Assembly (NCBI RefSeq): GCF_000614125.1
Contig: NZ_BAKJ01000014.1
Location: 30,109-94,108, forward strand
Origin: Bacteroides rodentium JCM 16496
GTDB taxonomy: Bacteria; Bacteroidota; Bacteroidia; Bacteroidales; Bacteroidaceae
Direction of reading: 5' to 3'
Length of the DNA stretch: 64,000 bases
Shown here piece after piece: positions 20,240 to 28,651 of this stretch. Position 1 is the stretch's first letter. The number at the start of each line of letters is the position of its first letter. The translations under genes were made by a program, and so were the position numbers. The notes under the pieces are model-generated. The model saw only the letters and a list, made by a program, of their open reading frames with translations. It had not been told where the DNA came from and did not search any database.

Positions 20240-21356
20240 TCAGAAACTAAAGATGCCCAGTTCCGGGAAAGTGGCTCCCTGCACCGCAAAACAGATTCCG
20301 AAACAAGCGGCGCTCACAATCCAGAGGATAACCAGCGTCCACTTCAGACCGGAGTTCATCGGCTGCCACTTGAATATCTGGCTGAAGATGCCCCACACAA
20401 GGCTGACCAAAGGAATGCCCACCAGCAAAATACCGGCAATATACATCACTATGGCAGACAACGGGGAAACCGGCAATACTACATCTGCCATAGGGAAGAG
20501 GGATATCAGAGCTGCACCACCACCGACAGCCACCATTACCGCAGCAAACAGCAACGCCACAAACACGATTCCAAATACAAACAGTATCGGACTGCAAATA
20601 ATGGCGAACACTACCAGGCATATCTTTAAGAACCAGCCGACAATCATCACCAACGCATCTCCCAATTTTTGAAGGGAAGTACGAGGTCTGTCCGACTTCA
20701 TATAGTCATTCACACCATTGGCCACCTTCTCAAAACCATCCGTCACCGTCTTTCCGATGTTCTCCACCGTAACCGCCTCACCGCGCATGCTCAACTTCTC
20801 GGCTGCCGTACGAGCTTCCGGTATGACCAACCAGCAGACGATGTAGACCGGTATCAGCGTCCCTACCCCACAAATCAGGATGACAAGCAGCAACAAACGA
20901 AGCAAAGTGACATCCCAGCCCAGGTATGCGGCTTCCACTGATGACACCACCCAGCATCTTGTCATCCGGATTACGGTAAAGGCGGCGGCGTGTAGTGTTG
21001 TAAACAGTATTACTGCTCCAAGCGCCCGCTCCATAGCCACCGCCGGCATTTGTACCACCGGCATTTGTACTGCCTGCACCGGCCTCTTCTCCTTCTGCCT
21101 CCATATCTTCCGGCTTTCCCATACGGGCAATCACTTCCTCTACATCGGCAATCGTGATTACTTGCAAACCAGCCGACAATTTCTCGGCAAAGAGTTCGGA
21201 AATGCGGCGTTCAATATCATCTACAATTTCGTCGGCACCGGCTTCCTTGCGGAAGTGCATCTTGAGATTACTCAGGTAATTATCCAGAAGGCGGTATGCA
21301 TCATCATCGATATTGAAAACGGTTCCGCCCAAATTTACGGTTAATGTCTTTTTCAT
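20240..21356 (-). CDS. PspC-domain membrane protein (one frameshift)
   Basis: About 371 residues after removing one A near 20933, which restores GGVISGAAAYLGWDVTLLRL, the core of a PspC domain. Residues 1-~110 are a soluble region (MKKTLTVNLGGTVFNIDDDA, an anti-sigma-like DNA/protein-binding segment common in Bacteroides PspC proteins), a Gly/Asn/Ala linker follows, then the PspC domain and four to five C-terminal membrane helices. PspC proteins take part in envelope-stress sensing. The padR gene lies just upstream on the same strand, so the pair forms a two-gene regulator/membrane-protein operon widespread in Firmicutes and Bacteroidetes. Confidence 0.85.
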
Positions 21357-21438
21357 AACACACTATTTATTTACAATTTGACTATTTACGATTTACTATT
21401 TGCCATTCGGCTAATTGCGGCATATTCCCTATGTCATT

Positions 21439-21765
21439 TCAAGAATTGCTGATGTGATTCACCGTCTCGTTCAACTCTTTCCAGGATATTTCCAGTTCGC
21501 CGAGAAAGCTTTTTCCCTTTTCCGTCAGCCGGTAATATTTGCGGGGAGGACCTTGGGTAGACTCAATCCATTCATAACTCAGAAGGTCGTCGTTCTTCAG
21601 ACGGGTGAGCAACGGATAAAGTGTCCCTTCCACTACTATCAGCCGGGCTTCTTTCAGCTTCTGGATGATGTCCGAAGCGTAAGCCGGCTCTTTATGCAGC
21701 AGCAGCATGATACAATATTCAAGCATGCCCTTGCGCATTTGCGACTTTACATTGTTTACATCCAT
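21439..21765 (-). CDS. PadR-family transcriptional regulator
   Basis: 108 residues forming one winged helix-turn-helix: QMRKGMLEYCIMLLLHKEPA, then SDIIQKLKEARLIVVEGTLYPLLTRLKNDDLL and the wing YEWIESTQGPPRKYYRLTEKG, all PadR hallmarks. It lacks a long C-terminal effector domain, so belongs to the short PadR-s2 type. It is transcribed just ahead of the PspC gene (~80 bp gap holding A/T-rich low-complexity sequence) and probably controls its own operon. Ligand unknown. Confidence 0.9.
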   Translation of the reverse strand: MDVNNVKSQMRKGMLEYCIMLLLHKEPAYASDIIQKLKEARLIVVEGTLYPLLTRLKNDDLLSYEWIESTQGPPRKYYRLTEKGKSFLGELEISWKELNETVNHISNS

Positions 21766-21779
21766 AATGGTATCTATTA

Positions 21780-22332
21780 CTTATTTGTTATGAAACAGAA
21801 GGCCGCTCATCATCTTATCACGAAACAAGAGATGACACTCCCTCTTTTCTTTGCATGGCACAAATATATGTATTACACAAATACCTTGCATTACAAAGTA
21901 CCATATATTACCATTAATTAACAATAAGAAAAAAAGGAAGATTAAGGAGAAGCATGCCATAGTTCACCACAGATTACACAGATGGACGCAGATGGTCACA
22001 AAGCTTTTTTAGATTCACTGACAATATGCAAGGATTATCTATGTTATCTGCGATGAATATAAATTTTGACATATTTTCTTTCTTCACAAAACAGTCGTAT
22101 ATTGAATGCTATTCAGTCGTATACTGAATGGCATTCAGTCCTATAGTGAATATGATTCAGTATACGACTGAATTAGGCATAATTCAGCACCACTGATAAT
22201 CAACGATTTATAGAGTAGAAGATTTTATTCGATAAATTATGACAAATTACCTAAATAGCTCTACATTTATAGCAGGCAGCAAGAGGTTACTCTACTTTTT
22301 CCGCCCCCCCCTTTCTGTCTGACTAATATGAG
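21780..22332. other. 553-bp intergenic region without a gene
   Basis: Lies between padR (minus strand, reading away) and the 3' end of hydF. No ORF with coding character is seen. Contents: the padR upstream region, a low-complexity TTCACCACAGATTACACAG block at ~21964 that also occurs in similar form at ~625 and ~25170, the 22-bp tandem repeats at 22092-22179, and a C-run near 22305. Confidence 0.7.
22092..22179. repeat. 22-bp tandem repeats with nested palindromes
   Basis: Three contiguous 22-bp units start at 22092, 22114 and 22136 (pattern CAGTCsTATAnTGAATnnnATT) and a fourth diverged copy starts at 22158. Each unit boundary makes an ATTCAGT...ACTGAAT palindrome. The 19-mer ATTCAGTCGTATACTGAAT (22111-22129) recurs as its exact reverse complement at 22155-22173. 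No function is assigned; multiple operator sites or a folded transcript end are possible. Confidence 0.85.
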
Positions 22333-23531
22333 CTATACACGGGAATGGGGGAAAACAATTTTATCCAGTATTCCGTTCAGGCTTGCCAATACTACTCCAT
22401 AGTTAGTAATGGGGATACACTGTGCCTGGGCATAGGCTATACGGTTGAGCACATATCTCCGATTGAACATGCAGGCACCGCAATGGATAATCAAGTCGTA
22501 TCGGGACAAGTCTTTGGGGAAATCATTTCCGGAAACAAAGTCTATCTGCAACTCCTCGCCGATACGCTTTCTTAACAGACGGGGAATTTTGACGGTTCCG
22601 ATATCCTCGGTCAGCGGAGCATGGGTGCAGGCTTCGGCTATCAATACGCGCGACTGTACCGTGAGGCGGTGGATGGCGGCAGCTCCCTCCACAAAGGCAT
22701 CAATGTCTCCTTTGTAACCGGCAAAAAGAACCGAGAAAGAAGTGAGGCTGCTTTCGGCAGGCTTCTGCCGATAAACGTCGGGGAATACCTGGGAGTCTGT
22801 GATAATCAGCTTGGGCGGACGGGCAAGGGCTTGCAGGGAAGCTTGCAGCTTGTCGGTGGTGCAGCTCATCACCAGGCACTTCTTATCCAGCAGTTCGCGG
22901 AGGGCCTGCACCTGCGGAAGAATGAGACGCCCTTTGGGGGCTTGTATGTCCTGGGGCATCACCAGCAGAACAACATCTCCCTCGGCCACCAGTCCGCCCG
23001 TAATGGTCTGCTCACCAAAATTCTCGGGAAGTTTTTCAAGGATGGCATCGAATATGCCTGAATACCGGCAGCCCCTTTGGCACTGACCACAACGGGAGCC
23101 TGCCCCCACTCCTTTTCAATCCGGAGAGCCAACGAAGCGGTATCTTGACGGGAATCGGCTTTATTCAGTATCGGTATAACGGGGATTCCACGCTCCGTCA
23201 GCAGCTTTATCCATTGTTTCTCCAAAGTCCCGTCTTCTTCATAAAGCAAGAGGGCGATGTCGGCTTTCTCTACCGTCTTCAAGGTGCGCTCCACACGCAT
23301 CTCGCCCAACTCGCCTTCATCGTCGTCAAAGCCGGGGGTATCTATAAAGAGGCACGGTCCCAGAGGATATACCTCCATGGCCTTTGTCACGGGGTCGGTA
23401 GTAGTGCCGGGCGTTGCCGATACCAATGCCGTGTCTTGCCCGGTCAAGGCATTGACAAGGCTGGACTTTCCACTGTTCCGTCGTCCGAAGACGGCAATGT
23501 GCAGACGGTTGGAATGGGGTGTATTATTCAT
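22333..23531 (-). CDS. hydF: [FeFe]-hydrogenase maturation GTPase HydF (one frameshift)
   Basis: About 399 residues after restoring one G near 23058 (giving AAGIQGIFDAILEKLPENFG). Start taken at 23531 (MNNTPHSNRLHIAVFGRRN), just before the GTPase domain; an earlier in-frame ATG at 23579 lies in a repeat. Walker A GRRNSGKSS, G3 DTPGFDDD, G4 NKAD. The C-terminal region has HCGACMFNRR, with the iron-sulfur ligands of HydF. HydF is the scaffold on which the 2Fe subcluster of the H-cluster is assembled before transfer to the hydrogenase. Last gene of the hyd operon, ~190 bp after hydG with a palindromic element between. Confidence 0.92.
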
Positions 23532-23591
23532 ATTATCCTTGGTTTCTTCTGCTTGAAATCTAAGAAGAGGATGTGTCAAAACGGGAAAAAG

Positions 23592-23692
23592 GAACGCAAA
23601 TTACACGAATTACACAAATATTTTTTTGTTGACAGTTCATTATTAACATATTATCTTTTCACTGATTTGTGTAATTTGCGCAATTTGTGTTC
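23592..23692. repeat. Imperfect 28-bp inverted repeat between hydG and hydF
   Basis: The arms 23592-23619 and 23665-23692 match as reverse complements over 28 bp with only a few differences (core AATTACACAAAT). The arm sequence resembles the low-complexity ACACAGATTACACAG-type repeats elsewhere in the window. Could be a small dispersed palindromic element or a transcript-processing hairpin. Confidence 0.7.
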
Positions 23693-23718
23693 AAATATTC
23701 ATTATGACACACCCACTT

Positions 23719-25136
23719 CTAAAATCTAAAGTCTCTTTTCCCTTCTCCTATTTCCTGGAGGTTACGTTCGGCTATCGCCCGTATCTTGGGGTTCGGGATA
23801 TGCGCCATTTCCTCACGAATCAGCCGTATGCCCTTCTCCTTGGTTTCGGGGGAAGCATAGTCCTCCAGATATTCTTTTAATGTCATCAGTGCATTGGGCT
23901 GGCAGCAGTTTGCTATCTGCCCGCGCTTGACGAGCGACATGAAGCGGTCTCCGGTACGTCCCTCACGGTAGCAGGCGGTGCAGAAGCTGGGGATATGCCC
24001 CAGGTCGAGCAGCCAGCCCACCACTTCATCCAGCGTGCGCCGGTCGCTTACATCGAATTGGGAGGAATCTTCCTCCTTGGCTTCCGGTACGGCATAGCCT
24101 CCTACGCTGGTGCGCGAGCCGCCGCTTATCTGCGAAACGCCCAGTTCGAGCACCCGGCGGCGTACGGCTTCGGACTCACGGGTGGAAATAATCATTCCCG
24201 TATAAGGCACCGCAATACGCGTCACTGCCACAATACGGCAGAACATCTCATCCGAGATGGCATCGGGAAAATCTTCGGTCGAAATATCATCTGCCGGACA
24301 GATACGTGGCACGCTGACGGTATGCGGACCTACGCCAAAGGTCGCTTCCAGATGTTCGGCATGCATCAGCAGTCCTACGAAGTCGTAGCGATAGGTGTTC
24401 AGTCCGAACAGTACACCGATACCTACATCGTCGATGCCACCCTCCATGGCTCGGTCCATGGCTTCGGTGTGGTAGGCGTAGTTACTTTTCGGTCCTGTGG
24501 GGTGCAGGGCTTCGTAATGCTCCTTGCTGTAAGTCTCCTGGAAAAGGATATAGGTGCCGATGCCTGCTTCCTTCAGCAACCGGTAGTTCTCCACCGTAGT
24601 GGCGGCTATGTTGACATTCACCCGGCGGATGGCTCCGTTCTTGTGATGGATGCTGTAAATGGTGCGGATGGACTCCAGGATATAGTCGACGGGATTGTTT
24701 CGCGGGTCCTCTCCGGCTTCCAAGGCAAGGCGTTTATGCCCCATGTCCTGCAAGGCGATAACCTCGCGGCGTATCTCCTCTTGCGAGAGTTTCTTGCGGG
24801 GATGGTACGGTTCTTGGCATGATAGGGGCAATAGACGCAACCGTTCACGCAATAATTGGAAAGATAAAGCGGGGCAAACATCACGATGCGGTTACCATAG
24901 AATTTCTGTTTGATTTCGCGTGCCAGACGGAAGATGCGTTCTACCAGTTCCGGCTCGTCACATTCCAGCAGCAGGGCTGCTTCCCGATGGGAAAGCCCCT
25001 GGCACAAAGCAGCCTTGTCAATCAGACTTTCGATGAGCGGACGGTTGTTGCGGTTTGCCTGCGCATACTCCAGTGTATCCAATATCTCCTGGTGATTGAT
25101 GAATTCTTCCGCTTGTCTTGACTTTATATTATACAT
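23719..25136 (-). CDS. hydG: [FeFe]-hydrogenase maturase HydG, radical SAM tyrosine lyase (one frameshift)
   Basis: About 472 residues after adding one C to the run at 24798-24801 (giving AKNRTIPRKKLSQEEIRREV). The radical SAM cluster ligands are C96-x3-C100-x2-C103 in CVNGCVYC, followed by YHAKNR. The C-terminal auxiliary cluster motif C-x2-C-x22-C is present (CTACYREGRT ... NCCQPN), the site where HydG builds the Fe(CO)2(CN) synthon from tyrosine. Otherwise similar throughout to ThiH/HydG. Lies between hydE and hydF on the same strand; a 318-bp repeat-containing gap separates it from hydE. Confidence 0.93.
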
Positions 25137-25454
25137 GTGATATTGAATTATGTAAATAGGAATTTATCTCACCACAGAGTTTCTATAACTGATACTATCT
25201 GAATTCTCCTCCTCCGGGGAGGTTGCTCTCCCCGATAACGGGGGAGGTGGAGGGGGTGAGTACCCGTAGGGGGAGGTGGTAGCGTCACATAGGAGAGTTA
25301 TTATCTATCATACAAGCCTTATGCTCTCTACCACCCCGCCCTCCGGGCACCCCTCCTCCCAGGAGGAGGGGAATTAAGGTTACTCTTATGAAAATAAAAA
25401 TCTGTGGTGAAACATTAAATTACCATTTACAATCTCAAAAGTAAAAAAATAAAA
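25137..25454. other. 318-bp gap between hydE and hydG without a gene
   Basis: No coding frame. It is mostly filled by the GC-rich dispersed repeat at ~25200-25380, flanked by A/T-rich low-complexity blocks including a CACCACAG/CTGTGGTG pair at ~25171 and ~25403. No clear promoter or terminator for either hyd gene is seen apart from the repeat itself. Confidence 0.7.
25200..25380. repeat. Dispersed GC-rich palindromic repeat, copy 1
   Basis: About 180 bp of alternating G-rich and C-rich blocks. The stretches GAGTACCCGTAGGGGGAGG and CTACCACCCCGCCC...GGGCACCCCTCCTCCC occur again, in opposite orientation, at 51112-51250. The two ends are complementary (CTCCTCCGGGGAGG-type arms), so the element can fold on itself. 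It contains no ORF and lies between genes, like a MITE or BIME-type repeat. The central ~50 bp differ between copies. Confidence 0.8.
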
Positions 25455-26495
25455 CTATCTATTATTATAATCTCCTCGTTCTTTTGACACCTCATAGCCT
25501 ATCCCTTTCAGTTGCTCCTCCAATTTCTGCAATCCCTCTGCGGCTTCGGCACCTGCAGAGGCTTTGTTATCGTAGAGGGAATACTTCGCCCGCTGATGAG
25601 AAGGAGAAAGATTGGGCATCACGACATTGGCGCCTGCCAATATTCCCCGCTCCCGTCCGTCCGGTGCCAGTGTTGCCAGTGCTGTGGTAGCAGGTATCAG
25701 TGCCGCGGGATGCATCAGACGAAAGATGGAAAGCAGCTTCAGCGTCATCTCCATGTCTCCTGCCGGGAAAGCGGCAAACGAAGTATCGTGATGCGGAAGG
25801 AAAGGCCCCATGCCTATCATCTCCGGCTGGAAGCGCTGGATGAAAAGAATATCTTCTACCAAATGGTCCACCGTCTGATAAGGACTGCCCACCATGATTC
25901 CGGTTCCTACCTGATAGCCTATCTCTTTCAGCCAGTCCAGGCATTGCAACCGATGGGAAAGGGACATCTCCGCAGGATGAAGCCTACGATAATGCCCTTC
26001 GTTGCAGGTTTCGTGCCGCAACAGATAGCGGTTGGCACCGGCACGGAAGAGACGCTCGTAAGCTTCCCGAGACTTCTCGCCCAAAGACAAGGTAATGGCA
26101 CAATCCGGGAAGGATTGCCGGATGGCGGCAACGGTCTCCACCATCCCCTCATCCTTCACCACCGGCGCTTCGCCCCCTTGCAGCACAAAGGTACGGAAGC
26201 CCAACCGATAGCCTTCATGGCAACACTCCAGAATCTCCTCCTGCGTCAGCTCATAACGGGCAATGTTCCGGTTTTCCTTCCGTATGCCACAATAGTAGCA
26301 GTTATTGCGGCAACGGTTGGTTATCTCAATCAGTCCGCGAATGAAAATCTTATTGCCAAAGCGGGCAAGCGCTTCTTCCCGGGCAAGCCCTTGCAGGTAG
26401 GCTGCAAGTTCTGTGTCCCGACAAAGAAGCAAGGCTTTATACTCTTCGGCATCCAGCCTGCGATTGCTCCGCAGTTTGTCTATCAAATATTTCAA
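25455..26495 (-). CDS. hydE: [FeFe]-hydrogenase maturase HydE, radical SAM enzyme
   Basis: 346 residues, uninterrupted. Radical SAM ligands C62-x3-C66-x2-C69 in RCRNNCYYCG, the GGEAP SAM-binding turn (LQGGEAPVVKDEG), and the conserved GMGPFLPHHDT segment of HydE. It processes the HydG iron synthon into the 2Fe precursor on HydF. No ATG lies in frame near the start; translation appears to begin at TTG 26495, which overlaps the hydA stop as TTGA, so it probably depends on coupling to the hydrogenase gene. The C-terminal ~25 residues are hydrophilic and variable. Confidence 0.93.
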   Translation of the reverse strand: MKYLIDKLRSNRRLDAEEYKALLLCRDTELAAYLQGLAREEALARFGNKIFIRGLIEITNRCRNNCYYCGIRKENRNIARYELTQEEILECCHEGYRLGFRTFVLQGGEAPVVKDEGMVETVAAIRQSFPDCAITLSLGEKSREAYERLFRAGANRYLLRHETCNEGHYRRLHPAEMSLSHRLQCLDWLKEIGYQVGTGIMVGSPYQTVDHLVEDILFIQRFQPEMIGMGPFLPHHDTSFAAFPAGDMEMTLKLLSIFRLMHPAALIPATTALATLAPDGRERGILAGANVVMPNLSPSHQRAKYSLYDNKASAGAEAAEGLQKLEEQLKGIGYEVSKERGDYNNR

Positions 26496-27951
26496 TACGT
26501 TTCCTCTCTCTTAGCCAACTCTTGTGTCAGCTGGCGCTTTCCGGCAGCTATTTCATTATGCGAACATGGCCCGGTGATACAACCGCCCTCGCATGCCATC
26601 ACTTCGATGAACTGTCCCGGAGCCTTGCCGGTCTTGGCATAGGCACGTAGCGAGCCGATAGCCTTCTTATCCAGGTTGGCCACCTGCACGGCATTGACTT
26701 TATCCGCTTCTTCTTTCAGATAAGCCTTCACGGCCCCCATCACACCGCCTGCCTGGGCAAAGCCATGTGCCTCGCGCACGGAAGTGAAACTCATGGAATA
26801 GGGCTTCGCCTGCTCCATCTGAATATCCAGTCCGGCAAGCACGGAAGCCATCTCCTCGAAAGTCATGATGAAGTCCACCGCTTCGTCACGCTGCGCCTCT
26901 TTGCGCTTGGCCACGCACGGGCCGATAAAGACCACCTTTGCATCCGGATACTTCTCCTTGGCGATGCGTGCGGCATAGTACATCGGCGAACCGGTGCCCG
27001 ACACGTAGGGCTTCATGGCAGGAATATGCTTGTTCACCAGCTCTATATAAGACGGACAGCAGGAAGTCGTCATAAACTTCTGTCCTTCTTCCAATTTCTC
27101 AATCAGTTCGTGCGCCTCGTTGCTGACGGTATCCATCGCACCTTGCGCCACCTCGATGACATCCGTAAAGCCGACTTGTTTCAGTGCTCCGTACACTTGT
27201 TCAATAGTCGTCTTGAACTGCCCCAGAATGGACGGAGCCACGATAGCCACCACCTGCTCACCCTTACGGATTCTGTGCAGTACGTCGAACACTTGCGAAA
27301 TCTCGAAGATAGCTCCAAACGGGCATGCGTTCAAGCACTTTCCGCAGTAGATGCACTTACTTTCGTCAATATGCTCTATCCCTTCTCATCCTTACTGATG
27401 GCTTGCACGGGACAAGCTTCCTCGCAAGGTACGGGAATGTAAACAATGGCATGATAGGGACAACTCTTATGGCAGATGCCACAACTGATACACGCATCAT
27501 GGTCAATCCACGCCTGCCCGCTCTCCTTGACATGTACCGCCTTCTTGGGACAATTCACCTGGCAACTACGTGCCGTACATCCGCGGCAGAGGTTCGTAAT
27601 CTCGTAGTTAATCTGCACACATGCCGAACAAGCTTCGTCAATCACACACATAATGTTGTCTTTCGGCTTGCCATTCTCCGCTCTGTCCAGTGCACGGGCA
27701 GCATACTCCGACAAGGGAGTCAGCTCATCCGTCTCGTCCTCCATATCGAGTCCCAGCAGTGGCAATGACTTGTACTTCCACACCGCGCGTTCTTTGTGCA
27801 CGCAGCAGCGTCCCGCATGCTTGGACCGTCTCGGACTCAGCTCGATGGGCAGCCGGTCTATTTTATCCACAAGTTCGTTGTTATTCCACAGCTTTACCAG
27901 TTCCTTCAGCAATCTGTGGCGGACAATCATAATGTTGCTCGTAAATGCCAT
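26492..27951 (-). CDS. Monomeric [FeFe]-hydrogenase, group B-like (one frameshift)
   Basis: About 486 residues after adding one G near 27380, which restores SKDEKGIEHIDESKCIYCGK. Start at 27951 (MAFTSNIMIVRHRLL). N-terminal region with a CXXCXNYEITNLCRGC-like cysteine cluster, two 4Fe-4S ferredoxin motifs (CISCGICHKSCP, CIYCGKCLNACP), then the H-cluster domain: TSCCPSY (L1), GPCVAKRKEA (L2), and VMACEGGCITGPC (L3). Tyr after TSCCPS and GPC in L3 instead of the GGG-type ending fit the group B enzymes. It evolves or oxidises H2 with ferredoxin in the cytoplasm. Heads an operon with hydE, hydG and hydF. Confidence 0.92.
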
Positions 27952-27990
27952 AATTTTAAAATCAGAGTTAGTTAGTTCGGTAACGGTCTG

Positions 27991-27998
27991 CAAAGATA
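27991..27998 (-). promoter_or_regulatory. Bacteroides -7 box (TATCTTTG) of the hydrogenase operon
   Basis: Exact TAnnTTTG match on the minus strand, 39 bp before the hydrogenase ATG at 27951. Upstream sequence is T-rich, without a well-spaced TTTG. Confidence 0.6.
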
Positions 27999-28057
27999 AC
28001 GATTGTTTCACAAAAAAAGCTTAACTTTACGCCCCAAACAGTATAAATACCACCGAT

Positions 28058-28555
28058 ATGTTTACCATAAGAAAAGCAACGACAGCAGATTGCGCACTGA
28101 TTCAGAAACTTGCGCAGCAAATATTCCCCGTCACGTATAAGGACATCCTTACTCCCGAACAGACCGACTACATGATGGAATGGATGTATTCGCAGGACAA
28201 CATCCATAAACAAATGGAAGAGGAAGGCCACGTCTACTTCCTGGCTTACGAAGGATGTGAAGTAGCGGGCTATGTGTCCGTGCAGCAGCAAGGGGAAGAT
28301 TTGTTCCACCTGCAAAAGATTTATGTACTCCCCTACTACCAGGGTGCACACTGCGGCAGTTTCCTCTTCCGCGAAGCCATCAAATACATTAAGGAAGTGC
28401 ATCCCGGACCTTGCCTGATGGAACTGAATGTGAACCGCCACAACAAGGCACTGCAGTTTTACGAACACATGGGGATGAGGAAACTTCGCGAAGGAGATTT
28501 CCCGATAGGAAACGGATATTACATGAACGACTATATCATGGGGCTGGACATCTGA
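28058..28555 (+). CDS. GNAT family N-acetyltransferase
   Basis: 165 residues with the whole GNAT fold: MFTIRKATTADCALIQKLAQ, the beta4 strand GCEVAGYVSVQQQG, the acetyl-CoA loop KIYVLPYYQGAHCGSFLFRE (in place of QxxGxG/A) and the C-terminal ELNVNRHNKALQFYEHMGMRK. Close in pattern to the TtsA/YhfO-like small-molecule or diamine acetyltransferases. Substrate unknown. Divergent from the hydrogenase operon and convergent with the peptide transporter, so it stands alone. Confidence 0.9.
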   Translation: MFTIRKATTADCALIQKLAQQIFPVTYKDILTPEQTDYMMEWMYSQDNIHKQMEEEGHVYFLAYEGCEVAGYVSVQQQGEDLFHLQKIYVLPYYQGAHCGSFLFREAIKYIKEVHPGPCLMELNVNRHNKALQFYEHMGMRKLREGDFPIGNGYYMNDYIMGLDI

Positions 28556-28581
28556 GAAAACAAAGACACAGAAGGATAAAA

Positions 28582-28632
28582 CAAAAGGCTATGCGGTCAT
28601 ATACATCACTCATGACACAGCATAGCCTTTTG
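28582..28632. terminator. Bidirectional terminator between GNAT and POT genes
   Basis: CAAAAGGCTATGC (28582-28594) and GCATAGCCTTTTG (28620-28632) are perfect 13-bp inverted repeats between converging genes, with A/T-runs at both exits. Confidence 0.85.
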
Positions 28633-28651
28633 GTTAAATCGCTATTTTCAA

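Noticed and set aside
20240..21130. Separate small membrane protein gene
   Set aside because: It is the C-terminal part of the PspC protein in a shifted frame; removing one A restores a single gene.
22111..22173. Invertible promoter flanked by 19-bp inverted repeats
   Set aside because: The segment between the repeats is only ~25 bp, too short for a Bacteroides invertible promoter, and no recombinase is near. The repeats are explained by the tandem array.
22092..22179. CRISPR array
   Set aside because: The 22-bp units are contiguous with no unique spacers, only about four copies, and no cas genes are present.
27952..28011. Longer start (28011) for the hydrogenase
   Set aside because: The extra 20 residues would begin upstream of the promoter box at 27991-27998; the ATG at 27951 fits better.
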